From the NCBI GenBank assembly GCA_018524725.1, contig JAEUWP010000297.1:1-57718 (forward strand): a stretch of DNA of 57,718 nt, given 5' to 3'. Source of the stretch: Podaxis mareebaensis (lineage: Eukaryota; Basidiomycota; Agaricomycetes; Agaricales; Agaricaceae). Position numbers and translations under genes: made by a program. Each line of letters begins with the position of its first letter. Position 1 is the stretch's first letter. Below are positions 35,224 to 46,300 of the stretch, piece after piece. The notes beneath the pieces are model-generated. The model saw only the letters and a program-made list of their open reading frames with translations, did not search any database and was not told the origin of the DNA.

Positions 35224-38000
35224 ATGCAACCTCATTTTCACACAAATGACACTGTACCTCATTTTCAAGCGATGGATTCATCAGATTCACTGAATGGCCA
35301 GGTTTGGGTCACCAATGGTACCTTGTACTTTTTGCTGAATTGCAATAGACAAGTTGTGATGCCTCCACCCCTGGATGAAGATGTTGTATTCACACCTTGT
35401 GTATCATGAGCTGAAGACTTCCAGGAACCATGTTTGTGGAGGAAGGATATGGAGTGGATGGGTTTTGTTCTGCGGCAAGAAGTGCAATATAGTGGCATCT
35501 AGTTCAAGTCCTTGGCCCACTTACCAAACCAGCTTGTCCACCTGCCTAACAGGGACTATCAAATGCAAGGTGCATTGTGCAATGTGTGGTTGACTGCTGA
35601 GAGGTTCCTGTGGGATGTTGTAGACATACTTCAGAGGAAGAATCCTGTAGCCTGCAAACTGCCATTTTTGCCTTTCCTGCAGAAGTATCACAAACCACAC
35701 ATGATGTTGGCAGTGGCCATGGAACACATCCATTCTGGTAGGGACTGGTTCACTATGTGGATCAGTCTCCTGTACTGGTTGACTAAGAAGACACCAGAGG
35801 GTCCTGAGTTCATCGATGGCTTGTCTCCTCCAACATGGTTTAAGTATGTAGCAGTTGAACGGAAGAATGACCAAGCTGCTTTGGACACTTTGCAAACAGC
35901 CCCCTTACTCCAGAGCTTCTAGAAGGTCAGCTGCATTGGTATCTGGCTCCAACATCCACATGACACCCCAAAACAGCCCTCAGCACAGTGGTTTGTTGAG
36001 CAAGGTGTTCCTGTGTGGTATCACTGGGGCAACAGAGAGAAAGTTGGGGTGATGCATCACCCTGACTTTGCTTTGATAGTGCCCTCCTCTGAACAGCTTC
36101 AGAGGGCAACTACATGGATCTCTCCTGCTCCTTCCTCTCTAATCACTGGTCATCCCATTGGAGAAGACACCAGTGACAGCTACTCTCCCAACTTCCACCC
36201 TATGACCCCTCTTCATACTAGTGACAGCTACTCTCCCGCCTACAGCACAATAGCTGCTCCTACCACCTTAATGAGTCCTCTTCAGCTTACCACTCCACTG
36301 CCTTCTGCTCTGAAAAGCCCCATTCAACAGAGGGACAGGTCCACTCAGGATGATATTGCTCTGTCCCAACACCAGCTACCTGAAAACATTGAGAAACTGT
36401 ATCTTGTGGGTGATGTTGTTAAGGCACAAATGAAGTCAGGGTGCCCTGTGTGGGAGCCCTTCTTTGCCAGGTGGAAGCTCACTCACAAAAGAATGCACAA
36501 ATGGGAAACAGCTGTAGAAAAGCAGAGGAGGGAGAGCAGAGAGAGACAGCCACCAACCACATCTGCCCCCATCTATGAATGGGACTGGGATACTGATGAT
36601 CCAACTCAGTTCACATGAAAACAAGTGTGGAAGGATGAACAAGAAGAGACTCTCTTACAGTATAGTGAAGGACAAAAGTGCTATGATGCATATTTCAATG
36701 AATGGGACTGCTGCTGCGAGTGAGGCGAGGATCCAGAGAATACTGATGATGAAGCTGCACCTCCTCCAGATTCTGCTGTACCCTCAAACATGCATTCAGC
36801 TGAACCCACCAAACCTTCCAAGGCCCTGCTACCTATGTCCCTAGTCACAATGGATGGAGATATTTCAGCTGGTCTTCATCCATTCATATTCATGGAGAAG
36901 GGTAGTGATTTCACTGGAGAGCGATTATGACATGAGGTTTTGAGGATTCTCTCGCAGCATTTTGGGTTTGTGCCACCTGTTCCTCTTCCATCCTCCTTTA
37001 CACAGTTCATGTCTGACATGGATAAGAAATCACTATTCACAATTCTGGGTTTCAGTAACATTGACATGTCAAACAGTTTCTTCCAGATGCCTTTGGGGAA
37101 AATCTGTCTCATATGGCTCAGGTCTTTCAGTGGAAAGGATGAAAAACGACCAGATCCAGATCTCTGGGACCTGTCTCCTGACAATAGGCAGTCTATATAC
37201 TTCTCAAAATGCATAAATTATATCAGAATCATCAAGAATGCAGATCACTCCTGGTACATGTTCAATTTTGGAAGTTCAAGGACTGTCCTGTGGAACCTAG
37301 CTGTCCCTGCTGCTGCTGCTGTGCTGTTTGTGTGCTGGCTCAATGAAGACATACTCAAGGAGGAAGTTGCACAAGAATTGGCAGGGGCTGGCATTCCATT
37401 CTGAACCCTCCAACACTGTGATTCTCTTTGCAAGACACTGCAGGAGAGGCCAGCCCCAACTCTTATTCCCATGCGACTCTCTGGACATGTCTGGGATGTG
37501 AGAGATTTCCAATTTTACATATTGCAAAGCCAATCCATCATGTCATTGTGATGTGCTTGTGCCGCTATCCTCTGTAGGGGTTACCTGCAGAGGATTGCCA
37601 TCCCATATATAAGCCTGTCAGAAGTGGTGTAGGGACCATGGGGAATCCACAACGATCCCAGGCATATGTTTATGGTGGAGGATTCTGATGGAGTGCAATA
37701 TGTGGATGATGACCTGACTAGAGACGAGATGGATGTGTTAAGTGGAATATACTTGACCTTTACAGGTGAGTGGAACTTGTACAAGAAATAACAGTTCTGA
37801 TGCTTGTTTATTTAGGTGTTCATACCCAGATGGCCAAGTTATCTTGGTTTCTACTAGCTTGCCTATTCGACGGGAGTGGGGAGAATCTAGGGCATTGGAC
37901 AGAACACAATGAGATGTTGTATCAGAGATGGAGAAAGTCTATATTGGATCCTAATGTCAACAATCTTTGCATCCCAGTGAACATCACAGTGGTGGGATAA
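35224..38000 (+). pseudogene. Remnant of a multi-exon agaricomycete repeat-type gene of unknown function
   Basis: Coding-like text on the plus strand keeps a constant order but needs several introns and is cut by stops. Fragments include WLTAERFLWDVVDILQRKNP, KTPEGPEFIDGLSPPTWFKY, FVEQGVPVWYHWGN, a Ser/Thr/Pro-rich linker, WEPFFARWKLTHKRMHKWE, YDAYFNEWDCC, IYFSKCINYIRIIKNADHSW, YMFNFGSSRTVLWNLAVPAA and HWTEHNEMLYQRWRKSI. I recall the architecture from uncharacterised, repeated mushroom proteins and know no function for it. Breaks include TGA stops after 36616 and 36720. The 3' end is cut at 38074 by the LTR-like element that begins there. Existence as a former gene is likely; no function is claimed. 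Confidence 0.5.
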
Positions 38001-38074
38001 ACTCCAGGGCTTCGCAGATAGTCGGCATGCAGCAAAATGCATTGAAAAATGGTCAAAGGAGCTATTAGACAAGG

Positions 38075-39440
38075 TGTTAGGCTGGTCCTTATCGCTGGTC
38101 GCCTAAGCTTTGCTAGGGGGTGGCTATCTTACTAGATGGTTCACAGAGGTGCTAGGATCTAGCAAGAAGGATCATGGTAAGTAGGTGGCGAGGCAAGTGT
38201 CCAATTAAGCACACTCAGAGGTCGAACTTCTATTAGTCGAGAATGTGACCAATAGAGAGTTTACTACCACACTGATCATGAGCTAACATCAATCCAGAGA
38301 TAAAGTGAAAGCAATATTCTGAATTTAAGAATATAGGAAGCTTGCACTTCCAGTACATGAGTGGCTATTTAAGCTTTACTTCTAAGGTCCGAATCTGGTA
38401 ACTATGATGAAGTAGAGCTATGAGTCCAGGAGTCAATAGAAGCATAACTATGGAGCAGAGTGAGGTGAGAATAGAACAAGACAAGAATAGGAGCAGAGAC
38501 AAGAAAGGAAACTAACTAACTAAGGAAATGGTTCAAGTCTGAGTTCATCTGAGATACTAGGATACTAGATGAAGAGTCTGTAATAGAGATATAGAGAAGG
38601 AAACTATTTACTGGTTTGTTACAAATCCATATTGGGGTGGAGATGTCCATCAGAAGAGTCAGAAGAGTAAGAGTCGGGAGACAAGGCAGAACTAGGGATG
38701 GGGAAGTTCCCTACTGAAGGTAGTGAGTCAGGGGAATCTTCATGGAGGAAGATGAGGCTGTGGTGTGGGGACAATGACAATGATGACAATATGTTGGCAG
38801 TGACGTATGGCAGTGGATATGGAGGAGGATCACCGATGGGTTCTTCAGGATTTGACTTGTCAATGCTGGGAATGTTGGAGTTGATGCTGCAGAGGGGTGG
38901 AAGCTGAGTACAATGGGGAGGAATGGCTGGAGGCTCGTTGGAGTTAGGATTGACACAGTAGACTTCTACTTCTCAAAAGTAGAATCCGTGGGCGACTTCA
39001 TATTTGATGATATGCAGGACGACCTCAGGTGGATACATCATGTAGGGGTGGAGGAATACAATGGGTTCTCTGGCGTAAGGGATCATCTTCCAACCATGGG
39101 CCCAGGCAGAGTTGAAGTTGTTATGGATCATTTGAACATATAACCCGTCAGGATTGAAGACGTGGGTGAAGGGAGCATTCTCCCAGGCGATGCATAATAT
39201 CTCTGTCATCATGTGGTCAGTCTCATAGAAGATAGGTCCAGGCATTGGCCAATCTTCAGAGAAGAGGGAGGTGTGGCCGGGGAGGCAACAGTTAGTGAAA
39301 GCTTCATTACGATAGTGAGTTGAGTCTTCAGCCAGTATACCTGTATCTTGGGTGGTGGAACGAGAGGTGTTGGGGAGTCCAAGTTCATGGACTAATGCAT
39401 GATAAATAATGTTGTGGCAGGAAGTACCAGGCTGGTTCAT
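38075..39440 (-). mobile_element. LTR-like element copy 1, with its own ORF
   Basis: The segment starts TGTTAGG at 38075. A 549-bp LTR-like block ends TTACA at 38623, and on the minus strand an ORF stops exactly at that border (stop at 38621-38619; C-terminus SDSSDGHLHPNMDL). The ORF reads from about 39440: SEDWPMPGPIFYETDHMMTE, AWENAPFTHVFNPDGLYVQM, AWAHGWKMIPYAREPIVFLH, PYMMYPPEVVLHIIKYEVAH, then GFYF, an in-frame TGA, and EVEVY. A second copy with the same layout lies at 55236. No reverse transcriptase is seen nearby, so it may be a solo end plus ORF or a non-autonomous element. It interrupts the gene remnant to its left. The right boundary is not seen. Confidence 0.55.
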
Positions 39441-40823
39441 AACACAAGGTCACTGGCTGATTCTAGATTTATCATTTCTTGCACAGACATATACACATAT
39501 CCTAGAGGCATCACTATTTAGCAGCATTTTCTCATAACATTTTGCATGGACATGACACTGTTTCTGAAGCCTCAACATGTAGCATAGATTTCTTGGAATT
39601 TCATATCTTGTGGTTTATTCAACTCTCGAGAGAAGGTCAATCAAGATGGGTGTTTGAAAATTTGTTAATTCGTGAAAAAAAAGTAAGCTTCATATGTTTA
39701 ATAGCTGGTCAGGCCACGAGTGAAGGAGAGAAGGATCATCTCCAAGGAAACATGGGGTCTCTTTGTTCATATTGGGCTCTAATCTGACTCTTCCACATAC
39801 TGCTATACTCTCCTATTTATGTGATTTTACGAGGGGTGTTGTTACTTTGTACACACTCACTGCACCTTAGCCTTCATCATCAGCTTTCTCACGCTGCCAT
39901 GTCGGCAGATGCCCGATATATCTTAGTGCTTCGATCTGAATCTTTTAGAAGACTTGTATAGAGCAGGTCACCTAAACACTGCTACTTTTGTGCAATTGAA
40001 ATGAGTCCACCAAAATTTCTTAGTTTTCTTATTCCTCTGGTAAAAACGCTTCTTTCACTTGTCTGAACAAAACGTCCAGACAGAATTTTATTCCATTAAG
40101 AATTGACGGAGCTATTCCTTTGGGTGCTTCACACAATGGCCACATGTTCCAAATGAGGAAGGTACTTCCAAAAATGGTGATTACATAATCTAGTCTTTTG
40201 GTGGCCCATTGTATAAAGGGTCTCAAAGCCTTTGAGAATGAGTGTCGTAGTCCACGGGTCTGGATGTCACTCTGATCCTCGCGACGAACTCGCAATGAAT
40301 GTGACCAAATCTAGTCACGATGATTATTTATTTTTATTTTTATTTTTATTTTTATTTTTATTTTTATTTTTATTTTTATTTTTATTTATTTTCGGAACTT
40401 CTTCCCCACCGAGATGGCCACTGCACAAAAGTAGCGGTGTTTAGGTGCCACACACCATAGATGACACTGACATGTGTACTGGTCCACGTATATATAAAGC
40501 ATTTTTATGGATCTAAACTTTGGTAATCAAATGTACCTGGGGTCCTTGGATGCCTTCGGTTGTAACCGACAGCGGGATCAAAAATTTTGGAGCTTTCCAC
40601 TCCGGCTCACCATACCATACTCTACGATGGTACCAGTCAACAATCGTTATTTCGGATTCTGATCATCCGAGGCTTGATCGATTGATCCTTGGATGTGTTC
40701 CCACGCATGTCAGAAGGGGTGTGGTGGACGAACAACCAACAGGGAGCATTAATAGCCTGATGTTCATCACTCCTATCGCCCCTCTGCCCGCTCGTTTCTT
40801 ACTCACCAGTTATTAAGATTGTC
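39441..40823. other. Interval upstream of the FunK1 gene
   Basis: No complete gene. A minus frame 40295-40029 and plus frames 39542-39787 and 40520-40816 are unassigned. The last contains NFGAFHSGSPYHTLRW, which resembles the truncated ORF at 26.05 kb. CpG is intermediate here, higher than in the flanking repeats. The final few hundred bases should include the FunK1 promoter. Confidence 0.4.
40322..40390 (+). repeat. ATTTTT hexanucleotide microsatellite
   Basis: About eleven consecutive units of ATTTTT (with one or two shortened to ATTT at the ends) run from 40322 to 40390. It is a simple-sequence tract in the upstream region of the split FunK1 gene. Confidence 0.95.
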
Positions 40824-41053
40824 ATGTCTACTTCGGAGAAAAGCCCACCAAGGTACCTCTTCCAGTTGTACTATGTCCCTAGTCTCCGCAAACTGAATGC
40901 TGTTTCAGTACGCCTCCATGGTCCAAGTCCCTTCACATGGGCTCATGAGGGCATCACCATCCCTCTACATCCTGTGTCATCTCACACTTTTCCTTAGGAT
41001 CGATTCCATGCCCCGCTCACACCGTTCCAGAGGTGCATTGTAACCAGCCACCG
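40824..41053 (+). pseudogene. FunK1 kinase gene, 5' fragment (split by retrotransposon)
   Basis: The probable start MSTSEKSPP at 40824 is followed by a GTACCT donor. Further small exons (for example text ending in HAPLTPFQRCIVTSH, with an acceptor CAG at about 41029) run in frame right up to the insertion site. The last bases CACCG (41049-41053) are the left copy of the target duplication. Joining here to 50277 restores an open frame into the kinase part, so this is the severed 5' end of the gene at 50272. Exact exons are tentative; the frame continuity across the insertion is the main evidence. Confidence 0.6.
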
Positions 41054-41701
41054 TGTTACGTAGAGACAGTTTCTACACGTCGTCTCAGTGCGGAGAGATA
41101 CTGTCCTAAGACACCCCAGCACTATTAAGTTCCTGAAGCGGAACACCTGTCCGTTCTCCGGAGAGAACTAGAGGCTGGCTGGAAATCTCGCAGGGACTGC
41201 CTAGGGAGAGATACGACTTGTAAGGTCGCAGGCTACTCTGTAGGTTTAGCTGTTATGCCAGTTATCCTGTCGAGGCAGGTAGAGCTCTCATGCGGCAAGA
41301 AGATAAAGCGGAAGACAGTCCTCGCTATTCTCACGCTATGTACAAGTGATCATAAAGCTAAGTTCTACTTACTTTATGAGCTATCTAAATACGAGGGTGA
41401 TTGCTAGTCTACATGTCCTTAAGGAGAATCTTCGTAATTACTTCAGTGCTCTAAGTATAGATGACTGAGCCCGAGGTAAGATGAGATCTACAGAAGGCAA
41501 GTTATTATTGTACAATGTATCACTGAGCCCGAGTGTTAAACATAGTACATCTTCAGAAGATCCGAGGTGAGGCTGAAGTTGGCAATGGAAGACGGGTCAG
41601 GGTGGACGCTTGGAATCAGGAGGCGGGAAGGCGGTCGACGAGTGATGAGGTGGGAACACGAGAGGGGCATAGATGGCAGCAGAAACAGGAGAAGTGTAAC
41701 A
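41054..41701 (-). repeat. 3' LTR of the chromovirus
   Basis: 648 bp, aligned without gaps to the other LTR. Ends are TGTTAC...GTAACA. It sits directly against the target duplication at 41049-41053. It differs from the 5' LTR at about 31 positions by eye, all transitions. Confidence 0.95.
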
Positions 41702-41713
41702 TCATCCCCTTTG
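41702..41713 (-). promoter_or_regulatory. Polypurine tract of the chromovirus
   Basis: On the sense (minus) strand ACAAAGGGGATGA abuts the 3' LTR. This purine run is the expected primer site for plus-strand DNA synthesis. Confidence 0.7.
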
Positions 41714-41735
41714 TATAATCGAACTCCGGATCGAT

Positions 41736-43373
41736 CTACCTATAACAAGTGTCGATCTCTGCAAGGCGTCGTTTGGATTGGTTTTGGATAGGGACGTTGT
41801 TGGTTGTGACATGTCGACCTTCAGTCTGCTTCGTGATGGGGTTGAAGGTATACTCGGTGGTGGTATTTTCTAAAGCTCCACGATCGCGAGGGATAGGTCG
41901 AGGGATGAGAGTGAAAGTGTCTTTGTACAGCATGTTCTGTCGTCCTCTTTGGCCGAGAGTCAGAGCGTTGGTGAGAAACCGGACACGCTTCTTGGCTTCT
42001 TCATACATAGGGCCATTGACAGGGGATTGGTATCGAGACAGGATGACAGGAGTCTGAGGACGTTGAATGCACTGCCAAGAGTGGTGATTTCGTCCTTGAC
42101 AGAATTGACACATGTGGTTAGGACAGTCAGAAGCGATATGCCCTACTCCTAAACAAAGCCAACAACCTTGTGCGTATACTCTGAGAAGATTGGGAGGAAG
42201 AAGTTTCGCAATGGTGAGAGGAAGAGTTCGTCGTCGAATGTGGCGTTCCCAATTGGGGTACTTGGAGATGGGGTTCAACTCTCCTTGCAGAGTCAAGACA
42301 TTTACGAGGGTTGGTAGGTTCGGGTAGGTGGCGATGTCAGGCTTCTGTTCGACTGAAGCCTTAGCTCGAGACTGAAGGGTCTCTGGGACGAATGGGTCGG
42401 TTCGTGCTCAATGGGAATAGGCTCTTCCCTCAGCAACAAGGATTCCTCGGTCTCGTTGATACTGCCAGGGATAGTTCTCTGGTGTAACTCGTGTTTGGCT
42501 TCCAGTATCTGTTGTACTGGACTCTCAAGACTGAGATACTTGATCCATCTCTGCATGTTGGGCGTGAGTGGAGGAGGAGGGGTTCGAGGTGGAAGAGTGT
42601 GCTGTGGCATGCTTGCTTCCATACTGTCGATGGAGCGAGGCGACGAAGGTGGGGGTCTCTGCAGTCGAGGCAGCGGTGAGGAAGGTACACACCTGTCTGA
42701 CGAGGTTCTTTGCATACTGGACCTGATGTTGGGTTCTGTACTGCGAGGCGACGTTGTAGAGGGGTCGTGTTGCTCGGGTAGCTGCATCTCGGAAATTAAA
42801 CCATAACTCGTCTCCTGGTTCCGGAGCTGGTGGGTTCCAGCTTCTTGGGTCTGCAAGTACGTCGGCTGCGCTTGGATAACCAGCAGCCTGGGCGAGGGAG
42901 GTAGCGGTCTGGTAGATATGACTCGAGGGGTTATATGGATTGGAGATATCGGTCAGATTTCCAGATGTTTGTGGGTCCAGCACTTGATGGTGTTGTCCCG
43001 GTGGATTACAATCTGGGTTCCTTTGGGGAGTGGTGGCGAGGGCTTGTCGAAGGAAATTCTGATAGTTTTCATCTTCTGGAACAGTCGTTGTGCGGTTTTG
43101 AAGACTGGCATGCAGTGGATCGGAGGTAGGTGTCGTAGATGCTGGATGAGTGTATGTATGTTGGTGGAATGGGTTGGTACTAGTGATCGGGGATGGTTCA
43201 CTCTGGATGGTAGCGAACTTGAGGTGGTCCGAGGGAGACGTCGCAACATAGTCGCCGTCAGATCCTCTGGTCGGAGAGTCTCCATGGAGGAGTTCTGTGA
43301 AGCTTTCTGGTCTGGATGTTGCTGGCTCAATGGCAGCATAATTGTTGACAGAGAAGGAACTAGCATTTGACAT
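41736..43373 (-). CDS. Accessory ORF downstream of pol (ORF B), Ser/Thr/Pro-rich with two CCHC zinc knuckles
   Basis: This reading frame occupies the place where env would be. It starts MSNASSFSVNNYAAIEP at 43373, and its ATG lies inside the end of pol (overlap ATGTCAAATGCTAG). The N-terminal half is Thr/Pro/Ser/His-rich and disordered, then a helical stretch (SLAQAAGYPSAADVLADP; LYNVASQYRTQHQVQYAKNL). One or two frameshifts around 42530 and 42410 break it. The C-terminal part (42296-41736) has two zinc knuckles: CWLCLGVGHIASDC and CQFCQGRNHHSWQC, both CX2CX4HX4C. No transmembrane or signal segment is seen, so it is not an envelope protein. A nucleic-acid-binding role is inferred from the knuckles. 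Not recognised from any described chromovirus. Confidence 0.65.
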
Positions 43374-46300
43374 GAGTAGGTTTGGAAGTGGCGAGCTTTT
43401 GGAATGGGGGAATGAAATGTCTCTTCTTATATTCTACTAGAATTTTTGAAGCGTTTCTTGTCAAGTTTTCTTCATCTTCCCAAGTGTTGTCCGAATTCAG
43501 ATAACCTTTCCAGTGGACGAGATAGGCAGTTCGGCTTCAGCAAATTCTGTGATTAAGAATAGATTCAATTTCATATTCTTCTTCTCCGTCTATTAACTCC
43601 AGCTGAGAAGGTTCAGGTTTGGAGATATTCTGGTCAGTCTTCTTGTATCGTTTCAAGAGAGAGACGTGGAATGTGGGGTGAAGCTTCCATGCGGTAGGCA
43701 GGGCAAGTTTGTATGCGAGTGGTCCTTTTCATTTCTTGACAGTAAAGGGGCCATATCTTCGGGGACGAAGTTTCGCTTTCTGTTCCTGCAGAGGGAGGTT
43801 TCTAGCATCTAGCCAAACTCTGTCACCTTTTTCGTACGTCTCTGTTCGAGGCATTCTTTGGGTGATCATTCGTTTAGCATTTTCCTTCATGACTTCTGCG
43901 GCGTTGCGTCGGGATTGATCTATATTGAATAGTCGTTCGTTCGATGCAGGGGCATTGGTTCGAATGAGGAGTTCAGGAATGGGAGGGGGAATGTATCCAT
44001 AGAGAAGCTCGAATGGCGTCTTCTCGTTTCCGGCATGTGGGGTTGAGTTATACTTGTATTTGAAGTGTGACAGTTTGTCGGCCCATGACTTGGGATCCTT
44101 ATAGCAATACTTCGATAGGTATACTTCAAGTTCTTGGTGTGATCGTTCTGTTGCTCCATCTGACTGAGGATGGTAGGCGGTGGATAGTCGTAAATCGATT
44201 CCTAGGGCGGAATAAAATGCTTTAGCAGCTTTCCCTGCCCATCTTGGATCTCAGTCTGCTACGATTGAGGCGGGAATTCCATAGCGTGGATAGAAGTGCT
44301 TTGTCAGCAAGGTGGCTATGTCTTTGAAGGTCGCTGTTTTCATAGTCGGTAGTACTAGTATCCCCTTTGTAAGTCCGTGGTCCACCATGGACAATATGGC
44401 ATCGTAGCCTTCGGCAGTCTCAGGTAGACCTGTGACAAGGTCCATGGACACGTCTGCGAAGGGACGTAATGATGGTGATGGTTCCAAGGGGTGAAGGGAA
44501 GGGTGATTGGGTCTTCTGTCAATATTAAATTGTTGACAGATATGGCAGCCTGTTACATAATTTCAAATGAAGTCTCGAAGGCCTGGCCAATCGGTTTCTG
44601 TGCGGACTCGGCGAATTGTTTCATCAATGCCTGGATGTCCTGCAGAGTGATGATCATGATGTCTTGTGAGGATCTCGCATTTTTCATCTAACAATGGTTG
44701 TGATGGGGAAGGTGATTGTGATGTAGTCTGGAGTGATGGCGATGGAGGTGATATACCATCTGCTGTGATAGCATTGACGAAGAGCTCTTTCGGAAGGAGG
44801 ACTCTGTCGATGTTCTCCTTCAACTTGTCGACTTCGTGGTCTGGTCGTCTAGAGAGTGCATCAGCGACTGGTATTGCCTTGCCTGGATAGTGTTTGATGC
44901 GGAACTTGTATTCCTGCAATTCAACCCAGGTTCGGATGTGTTGTTTCGATAGTTTTCTGGCATCTTGCCAGTGTCGGAGGTTGTCATGATCCGATCGAAC
45001 TTCGATTTCATAGGGAGCAGAATGTAGGTAGTGGCGCCATTCATCGAAGGCTTGCTTGATTGCCAGGAGTTCCTTATTGGGTGTGGCGTAATTTCGCTCT
45101 GTTGGGGTTAATGACTTTGATTGGAATGCACATGGGTGTTCATTTCCGTTGTCATCTTTCTGGATAAGTACTCCACCAGTGGCATAATCGGAAGCGTCGG
45201 TCTCGACAATGAAGGGTCTGGATGTATCTGGTGTACGAAGGAGAGGTTCTTTCTGGAAGGTCTCCTTCAAGGCTGTGAAGGCTTGCTCTGCAGCGTCATT
45301 CCATTCGAAGTTCTGGTTTTTTCGGAGGAGTGCATTGAGAGGGGCGCATAGGTGGGAGTAATGTTGTATGAACTTCCTATAAAAGTTAGCGAAACTGATA
45401 AATTTCCGTACATCTCGGACGCATTTCGGTCTAGGCCAATCTTTGATACCAGCCAGTTTGTCTTTCGACATTCTGATCTGATTATGAGAAATGTTCATCC
45501 CAAGATATTCGACAGATGTCTGTTCGAATTTACATTTCTCGGGTTTGACATAGAGATCATTCTCTCTTAGCCTCTTCAGAACTTCGCAAGTTTCTTTTCG
45601 CAAAGAAGAGAGGTCATCGGAGAAAATAAGGATATCATCCATGTAGACAATGACTGCGGTGCATCCGAGCTTGTCTATCAGGTCATGGAATATATGGTCC
45701 ATCATTGCTTGGAATGTGGCCGGGCTGTTAGTCATTCTGAAGAACATGACGTTCGGTTTGAAAAGACCAAAAGGGGTTCGGAAGGCGCCTTTCCATTGGT
45801 CACCTTCTCGAATGCAGATATTGTTATATCCTGCACGAATATCAAGAGTCGTGAAATACTTGGTGCCCTTGAGGCGATCTAGTATTCCAGAAATAGAAGG
45901 GATAGGATACACATTCTTCACCGTGAACTGGTTCAAATGTCTGTAATCCTGAACGGGTCGCAGCTTTCCATCTTTCTTCGATATGAAGAAGAAGGGTGCA
46001 GCTTGCAGGCTTTCAGACTTCCTGATGTAACCTTTTCGTTGGTTATCATCTAAGAATTGTTTTAACTCTAACAGTTCATTGTCCATCAAGCAGTACAATT
46101 TAGCTGCTTCGGGTTTAAAGTCTGGTTTTAGGTTGATCTTGTGATCATACGGTCGTGAAGGAGGATATCTTTCCGATTCCTTTTCACTGAATAGTTTTAG
46201 GTAATCCCAATAAGCTTTTGGGACGATGTCCTTCGGATCCACAGACTTCTTTGAGCTGTGGTATGCCTGATAGGACTTCTGTGCTTCTGAGATCTTGGTA

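Noticed and set aside
42302..43373. Plus-strand ORFs across 41.7-49.7 kb
   Set aside because: They are antisense shadows of the retroelement's minus-strand frames.
41736..43373. ORF B as an env gene of an errantivirus-like element
   Set aside because: No signal peptide, transmembrane segment or cleavage motif is seen; the zinc knuckles argue for a nucleic-acid-binding protein.
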